Source of the DNA: Bradyrhizobium sp. LMTR 3
Lineage (GTDB): Bacteria > Pseudomonadota > Alphaproteobacteria > Rhizobiales > Xanthobacteraceae
Assembly (NCBI RefSeq): GCF_001693485.1
Contig: NZ_MAXC01000012.1
Span: 124,001-188,000, forward strand
Length of the DNA: 64,000 nt
Direction: 5' to 3'
The number at the start of each line of letters is the position of its first letter. Position 1 is the first letter of the stretch. Under the pieces are notes generated by a model. It worked only from the letters and a program-made list of their open reading frames with translations, had not been told where the DNA came from and did no database searches. A program made the position numbers and the translations under genes. Positions 17,137-25,696 of this stretch are shown piece by piece.

Positions 17137-18084
17137 ATGCCCGTCACGCTCGATCCCGATGCCGCCGCCGTCTACAAAGCTTTCCAGGAAGCGGGCCGTC
17201 CCGCCTATGAGACGCTGACCGCGCCGGAAGCGCGCGAATATTATCGAAGCGCCCGCGTCGTCAGTAATCCCGAACCGCCCGCGCTCGAATCGACCAAGTC
17301 GCTCGCGATTCCCGCGCCGCACGGCACGATTCCGGCACGCATCTACAAGCCGAAGACGCTGCGCACGAGCAACGGCCTTGCGCCGTGCCTGGTATTCTTT
17401 CACGGCGGCGGCTGGGTGATCGGCGATCTCGATACCCATGAAGTGGTTTGCCAGAAGCTTGCCCATGAAGGCGAGTTGATCGTGATCTCGGTCGAATACC
17501 GGCTGGCGCCGGAGCACAAATTTCCCGCCGCCGCCGACGACGCCATCACGGCGACGAAGTGGGTTGCCGCCAATGCCAGCCAGCTCGGCATCGACGCCGC
17601 CCACTTGCTGATCGGCGGCGACAGCGCCGGCGGCAATCTCGCCGCCGTCGTGGCGCTCGCCGCACGCGACAGCGACGGCCCGAAGCTCGCCGGCCAGGTG
17701 CTGATTTATCCCGCCACCGATTTTGCGATGACGCATCCTTCGCACAGCGAGCCCGAGACCAGCATCCTGCTGACGCATTCCGTGGTCAGATGGTTCTGCA
17801 ACCATTATCTGAACGGCGCAGCCGACATCGAGCATTGGAAAGCCTCGCCCGCGCGCGCGAAAACGCTCGCCGGCTTGCCGCCGGCCTATGTGCTGACTGC
17901 AGGCGCCGATCCGCTGCGCGACGAGGGCGCCGAATATGCCGCGCGGCTCAAGGAAGCCGGCGTGCCCATGACCTACCGGCATTTCCCGGGCCAATTCCAC
18001 GGCTTCTTCACCATGGGCAAGCTGCTGCAGCAGGCCAACGTCGCCGTCAGCGAAATCGCCGGCTGGCTGAAAACGCTGAAATAA
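17137..18084 (+). CDS. Alpha/beta hydrolase (hormone-sensitive lipase family esterase)
   Basis: This serine esterase has 315 residues. The oxyanion-hole motif HGGGWVIGD lies near residue 88. The nucleophile is in GGDSAGGN, the acid in AGADPLRDEGAEY and the histidine in FPGQFHGFF. The order and spacing match the bacterial HSL group that cuts short-chain esters. The start at 17137 was chosen because the earlier ATG at 17104 lies inside the palindromic repeat. The gene follows the SDR and precedes an antiporter-like gene, all on the same strand, but the 134-base gap with a repeat makes cotranscription with the SDR uncertain. Confidence 0.92.
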   Translation: MPVTLDPDAAAVYKAFQEAGRPAYETLTAPEAREYYRSARVVSNPEPPALESTKSLAIPAPHGTIPARIYKPKTLRTSNGLAPCLVFFHGGGWVIGDLDTHEVVCQKLAHEGELIVISVEYRLAPEHKFPAAADDAITATKWVAANASQLGIDAAHLLIGGDSAGGNLAAVVALAARDSDGPKLAGQVLIYPATDFAMTHPSHSEPETSILLTHSVVRWFCNHYLNGAADIEHWKASPARAKTLAGLPPAYVLTAGADPLRDEGAEYAARLKEAGVPMTYRHFPGQFHGFFTMGKLLQQANVAVSEIAGWLKTLK

Positions 18085-18145
18085 TGCACATTGCGCCGCG
18101 CTATCGGTAAACCCTGACTTTCTCCTGCGCACATTTGGGGCCGCT

Positions 18146-19366
18146 GTGATCGAACCAATTCTCCTATTTGGCATACCCGTCGATTTTCTGCTGTTCGCGC
18201 TGACGCTGCTCGGCGTCGCGCTGTTCCATCATCACACGCTGCGCGTTGCGCTGACGGGACTGGCCGCCATCGTGATCTACAAGCTGATCTTCACCGGCTT
18301 CAAATACGGTGCGGGTCTCAATGGCCTCGGCCACCACATGGTCCATGAGTGGGTTACGCTCGGCAATCTGTTCCTGCTGCTGATGGGCTTTGCGTTGCTG
18401 TCTCGACATTTCGAAGAAAGCCGGATTCCGGACGAGATGCCGGCATTGCTGCCGGACGATTGGAAGGGCGGCGTCGTGCTGCTCGTCCTTGTGTTCGTGC
18501 TCTCGAGCTTCCTCGACAACATCGCCGCCGCGCTGATCGGCGGCACCGTCGCGCGGCACGTATTCCGGGGCAAGGTTCACATCGGCTATCTCGCCGCGAT
18601 TGTCGCGGCCTCCAATGCCGGCGGCGCCGGCAGCGTCGTCGGGGACACCACCACCACTATGATGTGGATCGCCGGCGTCAGTCCGCTCGCCGTTGTCGAA
18701 GCCTACATCGCCGCCATCGTCGCGATGTTGATTTTTGCGGTGCCGGCGTCGATCCAGCAGCACCGCTATTCGCCAATTCAGAAAGACGCGCCGAGAGGGC
18801 TCAGGATCGATCCGACCCGGGTGTTCATTGTCGCGGTCATCCTCGCCGCAGCGCTGGTGGCAAATGTCACGGCAAACCTGAAATTTCCCGCGCTGCTTGA
18901 TACGGTTCCGGTTCTGGGCATCGCGGTCTGGGCGGCCATCCTGCTCACGTCAGGATTACGCGCGCCGGATTGGAAGGTGATGCCGGAAACCTTCAAGGGA
19001 ACCATCTTCCTGCTCGCCCTCGTCACGGCGGCCTCCCTTATGCCGGTCGAGCGGCTGCCGGTGGCGTCATGGCCGACCGCGCTTGGACTGGGCTTCGTCT
19101 CCGCGGTGTTCGACAACATTCCCCTCACCGCGCTCGCCCTGAAACAAGGCGGCTATGACTGGGGCTTCCTGGCTTACGCCGTCGGATTCGGCGGTTCGAT
19201 GATCTGGTTCGGCTCATCGGCCGGCGTCGCCTTGTCGAACATGTATCCGGAGGCGAAGTCCGTCGGCCGCTGGGTTAGCCATGGCTGGCCGGTGGCGGTG
19301 GCCTACGTCGCCGGTTTCCTGGTGATGCTCGCTATCCTCGGCTGGCATCCCGACGCGCGGGTTTAG
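18146..19366 (+). CDS. Ion transporter superfamily membrane protein (NhaD/citrate transporter-like)
   Basis: This is an integral membrane protein of 406 residues with about ten to twelve hydrophobic segments. Two re-entrant-like motifs are visible: SSFLDNIAAALIGGTVARH in the first half and SAVFDNIPLTALALKQGG in the second, both with the DN(I/N)(P/A) core of sodium/proton antiporters of the NhaD/ArsB fold. AASNAGGAGSVVGDTTTTM adds a glycine/threonine-rich substrate loop. It could be a sodium/proton antiporter or an anion permease. The sequence does not decide. No regulator or partner gene is adjacent. Confidence 0.85.
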   Translation: MIEPILLFGIPVDFLLFALTLLGVALFHHHTLRVALTGLAAIVIYKLIFTGFKYGAGLNGLGHHMVHEWVTLGNLFLLLMGFALLSRHFEESRIPDEMPALLPDDWKGGVVLLVLVFVLSSFLDNIAAALIGGTVARHVFRGKVHIGYLAAIVAASNAGGAGSVVGDTTTTMMWIAGVSPLAVVEAYIAAIVAMLIFAVPASIQQHRYSPIQKDAPRGLRIDPTRVFIVAVILAAALVANVTANLKFPALLDTVPVLGIAVWAAILLTSGLRAPDWKVMPETFKGTIFLLALVTAASLMPVERLPVASWPTALGLGFVSAVFDNIPLTALALKQGGYDWGFLAYAVGFGGSMIWFGSSAGVALSNMYPEAKSVGRWVSHGWPVAVAYVAGFLVMLAILGWHPDARV

Positions 19367-19521
19367 CGCGGTCGAAGGTGATTGCCGGCCTCGTGTCGGC
19401 GATCATCCATTGGCCGGCTGGGCTGTACCGACTCAGGCCGCAATGTTATCCAAGTTTCCGACTAGCTCTCGCACGCAACAACTCTGCCGGTGATTCGGCA
19501 GCAATCCGCGAGGTGATTGCA

Positions 19522-20403
19522 ATGGCATTTTTCAGGCGCGAGCTCGGCCCGATCGAGCGCTTCGAGGTTGCGCTGAAGGACAAGCTGACGGCGCGGCAGA
19601 AGTTGGCCGATCGGTTGAGCGTCGCCGAATCGGAACTTGCAGAAAAGCGTGCCGCTGCCGAACGGCTGGCGGTAGCCGGTGCCGACAATTCCCGGCTCGA
19701 TCGGGCCGAAGCCAGCATGCGCGCCGTCGAAGACCGCGCCAAGACGTTGCGCGCCGAATTGGTGGAATTTGACGATCAGGTGGCCTCGGCCGAGCGCGCG
19801 CTCGCTGATGCCAAGACCCAGCGAGACCGCGACGCGCTGGCTGACGAGATCGAGGCGATGGCTGCGGCGATCGAGCGGGCTGCGCCCGGATTCGAAGCCG
19901 GCGCCACAACGCTCGTCGAAGCCGTTACAAAAAGCTCGCTGTCGATCCCCGAAGCCACCCGGTTCTCGGCCAGCGTGGATGCGGTGCGTAGCGAAGTCCG
20001 CGCGGCGGCGGACTTGATCTGCTGGGAGCTGCGTTCCGCCGCGGTGCGCACGCGCGCGGGCAACGCCAACCTCGCCAACCCCGCGCCATCCCTGTCGGAG
20101 GAGCCGCGATCGGCAGAGACCGAACGGCAATTGATGTACACCCTCCATCCCCTGCGTTGGCGCGAGGACGGCAAGGTGCGCAAAGTTCCCGCCTTTGCGT
20201 TGGTCGGGTTGCCCAAGGCGCTGCTGCCGGTAGCGCTGCAGCATCAGCACGTAGACCATCTCAATGCCCGCCGCGTGCAGACGTTGATGCATCTTCACGG
20301 CAGCGCAGGAAACGGCGAACCGCAGGACGACGATCCGCAGCTCGTCGATCTGGACACTTTGCTCACCGAGGAAACGCAGAGCGCGCAAGCCGACGTTGCA
20401 TGA
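19522..20403 (+). CDS. Hypothetical coiled-coil protein
   Basis: This protein of 293 residues was not recognised. Residues 1-120 are strongly helical and charged with heptad-like spacing (for example RAEASMRAVEDRAKTLRAEL), giving a long predicted coiled coil. The C-terminal third, around TLHPLRWREDGKVRKVPAF, looks globular. There is no signal peptide or membrane segment. The ATG at 19522 was chosen. The frame extends to 19378, but that part has unrelated composition. Similar helical proteins are common cargo-like or phage-like hypothetical genes. No function is proposed. Confidence 0.7.
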   Translation: MAFFRRELGPIERFEVALKDKLTARQKLADRLSVAESELAEKRAAAERLAVAGADNSRLDRAEASMRAVEDRAKTLRAELVEFDDQVASAERALADAKTQRDRDALADEIEAMAAAIERAAPGFEAGATTLVEAVTKSSLSIPEATRFSASVDAVRSEVRAAADLICWELRSAAVRTRAGNANLANPAPSLSEEPRSAETERQLMYTLHPLRWREDGKVRKVPAFALVGLPKALLPVALQHQHVDHLNARRVQTLMHLHGSAGNGEPQDDDPQLVDLDTLLTEETQSAQADVA

Positions 20404-20489
20404 GCCAGCGCTGACGGCCGCCGACCGGCGCTGAACCAACCGCTCCGGCGGACGTTGTCCTGATGCGTTCATGAAGCCGGCTTACGAGG

Positions 20490-21332
20490 ATGCGGTTACG
20501 CGTCGTCACGCTCAACGTCTGGAATCGGCAAGGCGATCCGAAACGCATCGATCTGATCAATCTGGAACTGCGCCGGCTGGCTCCCGATCTCGTGTCACTC
20601 CAGGAAGTGCTCAAGTCGCCGGACCATTCGCAACTCGACGAGTTGATCCACGACACCGGTCTGCATGGAACGCATCAGGCTGACGTGCTGCGCACCATCC
20701 CGCCCCATGCCGATCGTTTTGGCGGAAGCGCCATCGCGACGCGATGGCCGCATCGCGTCGAGGAAGTCCTCGATCTGCGCATGTCGGATGCGAACGATGT
20801 CCCCTGGTGTTCGCTGGCAGTAACGGTGCCGCTACCCGGCGAAGGCGATCTTTTGTTCATCGCCGCTGCGACCTCGTGGCGGCTCGCCGCGGAATCGGCC
20901 CGGGAACGGCAGGTCGTTGCGCTGACGGATCTCGACGCGCGTCACCGGCAACCGCTTCCCACCATCATCGCCGGCGACTTCAACGCAACGCCTGACGCGG
21001 CCAGCATTCGCTACCTTACCGGACTGCAGTCGCTCGGCGGACGAAGCGTCAAGTATCACGACGCCTGGGAAGTCGCAGGCGAAGGTCAGGGTTATACCTG
21101 GAGCGTCGACAATCCAAATGCACGGTCGGAGATCGGCAGGATCGTCCGTCAGCCGCGTCATCGGCGCAGGGTCGATTACGTCTTCGTGGGCTCCTGGGAC
21201 GCCCACCCGAAGGCGAGCTGCGAGATTCAGGCCGCCTCGCTCGCATTCGACCTGGCGGTCGACGGCATCTGGCCCAGCGATCATTTTGGCGTCGTGGCCG
21301 ATCTGGAAATCAGCGCCGCTCCCTCCGCGTGA
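20490..21332 (+). CDS. Endonuclease/exonuclease/phosphatase family protein
   Basis: This protein of 280 residues has the EEP fold. It shows the N-terminal RVVTLNVWNRQGD, the metal-binding glutamate in LVSLQEVL, the catalytic aspartate/asparagine in IIAGDFNATPD, and the late SDHFGVVADL motif. No signal peptide is seen, so it is probably cytosolic. Family members cleave phosphodiester or phosphate-ester bonds in DNA, RNA, lipids or small molecules, and the substrate here is open. The ATG at 20490 sits at the start of the first strand. It follows the coiled-coil gene on the same strand by 86 bases. Confidence 0.9.
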   Translation: MRLRVVTLNVWNRQGDPKRIDLINLELRRLAPDLVSLQEVLKSPDHSQLDELIHDTGLHGTHQADVLRTIPPHADRFGGSAIATRWPHRVEEVLDLRMSDANDVPWCSLAVTVPLPGEGDLLFIAAATSWRLAAESARERQVVALTDLDARHRQPLPTIIAGDFNATPDAASIRYLTGLQSLGGRSVKYHDAWEVAGEGQGYTWSVDNPNARSEIGRIVRQPRHRRRVDYVFVGSWDAHPKASCEIQAASLAFDLAVDGIWPSDHFGVVADLEISAAPSA

Positions 21333-21508
21333 GGAGGTTACCTGGCCGTTGCAGCCGGGCCCTGTTTGAAATGGACTCTGGCAGCATCGTCACCACGGTT
21401 CCTTCGGGAATCGGGTGGCGGCGACGCCTTCATCCTGCGATCCCGAACGCTCACGAACCAAGCCGTGCCGCTGAACCAAGGCGAGGCGATTGCAGTTGGA
21501 GAAGGCCA

Positions 21509-21994
21509 ATGAAATCCGAAAGCGAACTGACGACCCGAAATCCGTTCGGCGTCATGGACGTTCCAAATCCCGGTGATGACGACGTGATGCAGTTCGCCCG
21601 CATCACGATGCCGGAAGAATCCGCCACCGACGAGAATGCAAAGCCATGGAGCCCTGGAGATGCGAGCTACCAGCGCGGCACGATCGATGGTGAGTGGTCG
21701 AGCCGCTGGAAGGGTGCCGCAGACCCAACGATACCGGGCGACGCTCCCGACAAATGGAAACGAGGCCGGGGCGAAGCAAGAACCGTGGGAGACCGCGTGT
21801 ACCTGTTGTTCGATTGGAATTCCGGCGCGCGCCGGGGACTGATCGAGGCACGGCGCGAAGGTCCGAGGCGGCTGGTGGGAAGGTATGTCAACCTGAACAA
21901 CCCGGAGATCACGGTGCCCTGGGTCGGCCTGGCGGTGAGCGATCAGCGAATAGACGGTTACTTTGCGCAAGGCCGGGTAGATTTCCGGAGGTAG
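21509..21994 (+). CDS. Hypothetical protein with a possible beta-rich C-terminal domain
   Basis: This protein of 161 residues was not recognised. The N-terminal 50 residues are polar and acidic. The second half contains strand-like segments, such as VYLLFDWNSGARRGLIEARR and LVGRYVNLNNPEI, that look like a small beta barrel. The ATG at 21509 is preceded by GGAGAAGG. The frame extends upstream to 21329 without a convincing start. It converges on the GlxA-type regulator with 14 bases between the stops. Function unknown. Confidence 0.65.
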   Translation: MKSESELTTRNPFGVMDVPNPGDDDVMQFARITMPEESATDENAKPWSPGDASYQRGTIDGEWSSRWKGAADPTIPGDAPDKWKRGRGEARTVGDRVYLLFDWNSGARRGLIEARREGPRRLVGRYVNLNNPEITVPWVGLAVSDQRIDGYFAQGRVDFRR

Positions 21995-22008
21995 CGGCTT
22001 CCGTTCTC

Positions 22009-22947
22009 CTACCCTGCCCGCGCCGCGCGGCGCAGCGACTGCGGGGGCTGGCCGAAGGCGCGGATGAAGGCGCGGCGCATCCGCTCCGGGTCGCGGAAGC
22101 CGGTGGTCTGCGCGACGCGCTCGATCGCCTCGCTGGAGGACTGCACGCGTTGCCGTGCCACCTCGATCCGCAGCCGCTCCACCGCCTTTGACGGCGTGGT
22201 ACCGGTCTCGGCCATGAAGGCGCGGGTGAAATGCCGCGAGCTCATGCCGGCCTGCTCGGCGAGATCCTCGACGGTGAGCGGCGCATCGAGGTTTTCGCGC
22301 GCCCAGGCCAGCAGCGGCCCGAAGCGGCCGTTCGGCGCCTTCAATTCCAGGAGCGAGGAAAATTGCGACTGGCCGCCGCTGCGGCGGTGATAGAGCACGA
22401 GCTGCTTCGCGGTCTTCTGGGCGATCTCGTCGCCATAGTCCTCCGCGATCATCGCCAGCGACAGATCGATGCCGGCCGATATCCCCGCCGAGGTCCAGAC
22501 GTCGCCGTCGCGCACGAAGATGCGATCGGGCTCCAGCTTCACCTGCGGATAGGTTTTCAGAAAATGCCGCGTGCGCTGCCAATGCGTGGTGGCGCGGCGG
22601 CCGTCGAGCAGGCCGGCTTCTGCGAGGACATAAGCGCCGGAGCAGACGCTGGCGATGCGGATGCCGCGTTTGGCAATCGTGCGCGCGAAGCCGATCGTCT
22701 TCTCGCAGGCGGCGGCCTGCCGCACGCCCTCGCCGCCGGCGACGATCAGCGTCGTGATCGCAGATGCCGACTTCAAACCTCTCGCAACGATCTCGACGCC
22801 CGACGACGAGCGCACCGGCCCCGGCGTCACCGCCAGAACACGGATCGCAGGCGCCCCCTCGGCAAAGCGCGCCGCGATCTCGAACGCCGATATCGGCCCG
22901 GCCGCGTCGAGCAACTGGAAATCCGGAAACACGAGAACGCCGATCAT
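22009..22947 (-). CDS. GlxA-type regulator (DJ-1/PfpI domain plus AraC DNA-binding domain)
   Basis: This regulator has 312 residues. The N-terminal DJ-1/PfpI-like domain starts IGVLVFPDFQLLDAAGP and carries the nucleophile-elbow cysteine in IASVCSGAYVLAEAG. The C-terminal AraC-type double helix-turn-helix contains LAEQAGMSSRHFTRAF and ERVAQTTGFRDPERMRRAF. The start at 22947 puts the first strand at residue 2. It is divergent from a second DJ-1 family gene (23075), a frequent pairing in which the regulator controls its enzyme-like neighbour. The effector is unknown. Confidence 0.92.
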   Translation of the reverse strand: MIGVLVFPDFQLLDAAGPISAFEIAARFAEGAPAIRVLAVTPGPVRSSSGVEIVARGLKSASAITTLIVAGGEGVRQAAACEKTIGFARTIAKRGIRIASVCSGAYVLAEAGLLDGRRATTHWQRTRHFLKTYPQVKLEPDRIFVRDGDVWTSAGISAGIDLSLAMIAEDYGDEIAQKTAKQLVLYHRRSGGQSQFSSLLELKAPNGRFGPLLAWARENLDAPLTVEDLAEQAGMSSRHFTRAFMAETGTTPSKAVERLRIEVARQRVQSSSEAIERVAQTTGFRDPERMRRAFIRAFGQPPQSLRRAARAG

Positions 22948-23074
22948 GATGCTTGCCTGTTTTGGGGCTGACCTGTTTTGGCCGATGTCCTGAAATGAGG
23001 GAAATATGCCATTTCGGACGCAAGGCGACCATGGCAGGATACCCCTCGTCAAGCCAAATTTTCCGGAGGTCACG

Positions 23075-23779
23075 ATGTCCGCGCCATCTCAACCGTCCAT
23101 GCCGCTTCAGATCGGTCTCGTGCTGTTTCCGCGCGTCACCCAGCTCGACTTCACCGGTCCCTTGCAGGTGTTCTCCAGCCTGCCCGGCGCCAACGTACAT
23201 TTGATCTGGAAACGGATTGAGCCGGTGACGAGCGATTCCGTGCTGGTGCTGACGCCGACCACGACCTTTGCCGACTGTCCGCAGCTCGACGTGATCTGCG
23301 TGCCGGGCGGGTTCGGCACCGACGATATGATCAACGACGAGGAGATGTTGGCTTTCCTGCGCAAGCAGGCGCCGGGTGCAAAATACATCACCTCGGTTTG
23401 CACGGGATCGCTGGTGCTCGGCGCCGCCGGCCTGCTCAAGGGTTTTCGCGCAGCGACGCACTGGACGGCGATGGATTTTCTGAGCGCGTTCGGCGCGATC
23501 CCGACCAAAACGCGCGTCTGCGTCGACGGCAACCGCGTCACCGGCGGCGGCGTCACCGCGGGAATCGATTTCGCGCTGACGCTGGTCGCGCTGCTGCACG
23601 ATCGGAAGACCGCGGAGGCAATCCAGCTCCGGCTCGAATACAACCCGGCGCCGCCGTTCAATTCCGGCTCACCCGACACCGCCCCGCCGGAAGTGCTTGC
23701 CTTCATGAAGGATAGGATTGCGCAAGCGCAGATCCGCCGCGGCGAGATGATCGACCGCGCCGCCGCACGGCTGGGGTAG
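23075..23779 (+). CDS. DJ-1/PfpI family protein (isonitrile hydratase-like)
   Basis: This cytosolic protein has 234 residues and a single DJ-1/PfpI domain. The first strand is QIGLVLFPRVTQLDFTGP. The reactive cysteine is in ITSVCTGSLVLGAAGLL, and the dimer region has VTGGGVTAGIDFALTL. This layout matches the InhA isonitrile hydratase group, but many members have no tested activity. The ATG at 23075 follows GGAGGTCACG. The frame extends to 23006 without support. The gene is divergent from the GlxA-type regulator, with 127 bases between the starts. The name is by similarity only. Confidence 0.88.
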   Translation: MSAPSQPSMPLQIGLVLFPRVTQLDFTGPLQVFSSLPGANVHLIWKRIEPVTSDSVLVLTPTTTFADCPQLDVICVPGGFGTDDMINDEEMLAFLRKQAPGAKYITSVCTGSLVLGAAGLLKGFRAATHWTAMDFLSAFGAIPTKTRVCVDGNRVTGGGVTAGIDFALTLVALLHDRKTAEAIQLRLEYNPAPPFNSGSPDTAPPEVLAFMKDRIAQAQIRRGEMIDRAAARLG

Positions 23780-23790
23780 GCTCCCACTCA

Positions 23791-23928
23791 TGTCCCGGAC
23801 GCAGTGCGGCACGTAAGTGGCGCGCTGCAGAGCCGGGACCCATCTGCGTGTGGTTCCCGGCTCTGCGGTGCATCGTACCGGACGATGCTTCGCATCGCCG
23901 GGAGAACGCTGCACCGCGTCCGGGACAC
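23791..23928. repeat. Palindromic intergenic repeat (TGTCCCGGACGC type)
   Basis: The arms TGTCCCGGACGCAGTGC (23791) and GCACCGCGTCCGGGACA (ending 23927) are imperfect inverted copies. Nested hairpins lie inside (for example GATGCTTCGCATC at 23883-23895). The element sits downstream of the DJ-1 gene. A short version with the arms TGTCCCGGAT/ATCCGGGACA is at 61714-61755. Confidence 0.75.
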
Positions 23929-23946
23929 GTGACCGCCGTCACAAAG

Positions 23947-23977
23947 AAAAAGGCCGCCTGGTTTCCCAGACGGCCTT
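23947..23977 (-). terminator. Intrinsic terminator
   Basis: An eleven-base stem with one mismatch, AGGCCGTCTGG / CCAGGCGGCCT, has a GAAA loop and is followed on the minus strand by TTTTTC. The T run is better on the minus strand than on the plus strand, so it most likely ends a minus-strand transcript. Confidence 0.7.
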
Positions 23978-24195
23978 TCCTGTCCTACGGCAGCCACACA
24001 TTAGCGGGCGATTTCAGAACCTCTGCACCGGGGGCCTATCTCCCGGCCGTGTCCTACTCGGTGGCCGCTGCAAATCGGGACAGTCGCGACTGGAGCCCGA
24101 CACCGACGCGATGGTTTCCCATCTCCGTAAGATGGCTCCATTGAGCCGCGATAACGCGGATGACGCAAGGCGGCTGCGGCGGATGTCCCCGCTGA
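23947..24195 (-). ncRNA. Candidate structured non-coding RNA
   Basis: This 500-base gap holds no convincing ORF but does hold the parts of an RNA gene on the minus strand. A promoter-like pair, TTAGAC (24230-24225) and TGGATA (24207-24202), is separated by exactly 17 bases. Several short hairpins follow, including CCGCG-TTAT-CGCGG, CCATCT-TACGG-AGATGG and CCGGG...CCCGG, with a possible closing pair GCAGCC/GGCTGC. An intrinsic terminator with a T run ends it at 23947. I could not match it to 6S, RNase P, tmRNA or SRP RNA. Another possibility is a long 3' leader of NDUFA12. The ends are estimates. Confidence 0.4.
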
Positions 24196-24279
24196 TCCCG
24201 TTATCCACAGGGTCGATGATTGTGGTCTAAGGTGCATGCAACCGCGGTATCACCGCGACGCGCGGGAATGACGGTCGTC

Positions 24280-24690
24280 TCAGCTTCCCGGCGTCCAGGG
24301 CTGATAGTCGCCGGTCGCCTTGGGGCGGCGCCCGCTTGCCAGCGTCGAGCCGGAGGGGCGGTAGGCCGCGGGCGTGCCGGTCAGGTTCGGAACGTGTGGC
24401 TTCTCCCACTCGCGCGGCGTGTAGCTCTCTTCGGTCGGCGCGGTATCGACAACGTGATGCAGCCAGCCATGCCATGACGGCGGCACCCGGCTCGCCTCGG
24501 CAAGCCCGTTGTAGATCACCCAGCGCCGCTCGAAACCCAGCGTCGGATCGATCTTGCCGCCCTTGGTGCGGTAGTAGCGGTTGCCCTGCTCGTCCTGGCC
24601 GACCAATTCGCCGAACCGCCACGTCCACAACTGCGTGCCGAACGTTTGGCCGTTCCACCAAGTGAAAAATTTCAGCAGAAACAGCTTCAT
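24280..24690 (-). CDS. NADH:ubiquinone oxidoreductase subunit NDUFA12
   Basis: This is a complex I accessory subunit of 136 residues, the bacterial homologue of mitochondrial NDUFA12 (B17.2), found in alphaproteobacteria. Typical features are the start FFTWWNGQTFGTQLWTWRFG, then GQDEQGNRYYRTKG, RRWVIYNGLAEAS and WHGWLHHVVD. The C-terminal tail is proline/serine-rich with YQPWTPGS. It attaches to complex I at the peripheral arm. In related genomes it lies directly beside the DUF2155 gene. Here 8.4 kb separates them. The start ATG at 24690 gives the expected N-terminus. Confidence 0.95.
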   Translation of the reverse strand: MKLFLLKFFTWWNGQTFGTQLWTWRFGELVGQDEQGNRYYRTKGGKIDPTLGFERRWVIYNGLAEASRVPPSWHGWLHHVVDTAPTEESYTPREWEKPHVPNLTGTPAAYRPSGSTLASGRRPKATGDYQPWTPGS

Positions 24691-24944
24691 GAGGGCTCGG
24701 CCGGTTCGAGATATCGTGCCGCTCTGATGCCACCGGCCGGACCGATTGTCCAGACAGAGGCTGATCTGCCCTGCCGGACGTGCGGCTTGCGGCCCGTCAA
24801 TGGCCGCGGAATCGGCGCAATCCGTTCATCCCGGATACAGTTCCGCGATCCTATAGGCTGAATTCGCGTGCAATCAACGCGCGGGCTCTGGAACGTCCGC
24901 CCCTTGAGCGGGTTAGGGCCTATATCCCGCAAATGGAGCCTAAA

Positions 24945-25634
24945 ATGATCAGTCTAAAGGTTTTGAGTACCGCGGCAGCGATGGCGCTTGTCTTGCCGGT
25001 GGTCGCGCCAAGCCTCAGCGCCGTTCAGGCGCAGGATAGAGGCGGTGGTGGCGGCGTTCGAGCCGGCGGCGGCGGTGGCGGTGCAGCCATCGGCGGTGGC
25101 GGTGCAGCTATCGGTGGCGGCGGCGGTATGAGAGGTGGCGGTGGCATGGCGGCCGCCGGCGGCGGCGCAGCTATTGGTGGAGGCGGCGGCTTTAGAGGTG
25201 GCGGCGTGGCGGTCGGTGGCGGCGGCGTTCGAGCCGGCGGCGCTGCGATTGGGGGCGATAGAGTTGTTGCCCCAAGCGCACCTTCTGCCGGATTCCGCCC
25301 GAGTCCAGGCGTCGGCGGCCCAGCCGTCGTGGGCGGCGGTGGTCGGGGGAATTATTATGCTGGCGGCCGCTGGCACGGCGGTCATTACTATCGCCATCGT
25401 CACGGCTTCTGGCCGGGCTTTGCGATCGGTGCCGGTATCGGGTCGGCCTATGGCTATTACGGCAGCACCTATTACGATGACCCCTATTATTACGACGACA
25501 CCGTAGTCGCCGCAGCGCCCCCGGCCGGTGATGATGCCGTGGCGTATTGCATGCGAAGGTACAAGTCCTATGACCCGGCGTCAGGAACGTATCTCGGCTA
25601 TGACGGGCAACGTCATCCCTGCCCGGCGCAATAG
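24945..25634 (+). CDS. Glycine-rich exported BA14K family protein
   Basis: This is an exported protein of 229 residues. The signal peptide covers 1-30 and ends near SAVQAQ. The middle (about 30-115) is made of imperfect glycine-rich repeats of the form (A)IGGGGAAIGGGG. A Tyr/His-rich stretch with GGRWHGGHYYRHRHGF follows, then a hydrophobic Gly zipper (FAIGAGIGSAYGYYG). The C-terminus carries the BA14K-type motif AYCMRRYKSYDPASGTYLGY ending in HPCP. BA14K proteins were described in Brucella as immunoreactive, lectin-like proteins. The start at 24945 has GGAG six bases before it. A canonical terminator follows. Confidence 0.85.
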   Translation: MISLKVLSTAAAMALVLPVVAPSLSAVQAQDRGGGGGVRAGGGGGGAAIGGGGAAIGGGGGMRGGGGMAAAGGGAAIGGGGGFRGGGVAVGGGGVRAGGAAIGGDRVVAPSAPSAGFRPSPGVGGPAVVGGGGRGNYYAGGRWHGGHYYRHRHGFWPGFAIGAGIGSAYGYYGSTYYDDPYYYDDTVVAAAPPAGDDAVAYCMRRYKSYDPASGTYLGYDGQRHPCPAQ

Positions 25635-25656
25635 CAGGACATCGTGATTTCGAAGG

Positions 25657-25684
25657 GCGGCGCATTCCGGTGCGCCGCTTTTTC
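25657..25684 (+). terminator. Intrinsic terminator after the BA14K gene
   Basis: A perfect eight-base stem, GCGGCGCA / TGCGCCGC, has a six-base loop and is followed by TTTTTCGTTT. Confidence 0.85.
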
Positions 25685-25696
25685 GTTTGAAATTAC

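Noticed and set aside
21338..23599. A 753-codon minus-strand frame across several genes
   Set aside because: It overlaps the well-supported hypothetical, GlxA and DJ-1 genes in other frames and has no family features.
23947..24237. Assignment of the RNA candidate to 6S RNA or RNase P
   Set aside because: No GAGGAAAGTCC box for RNase P and no clear rod with a central bubble for 6S, so it was left unnamed.
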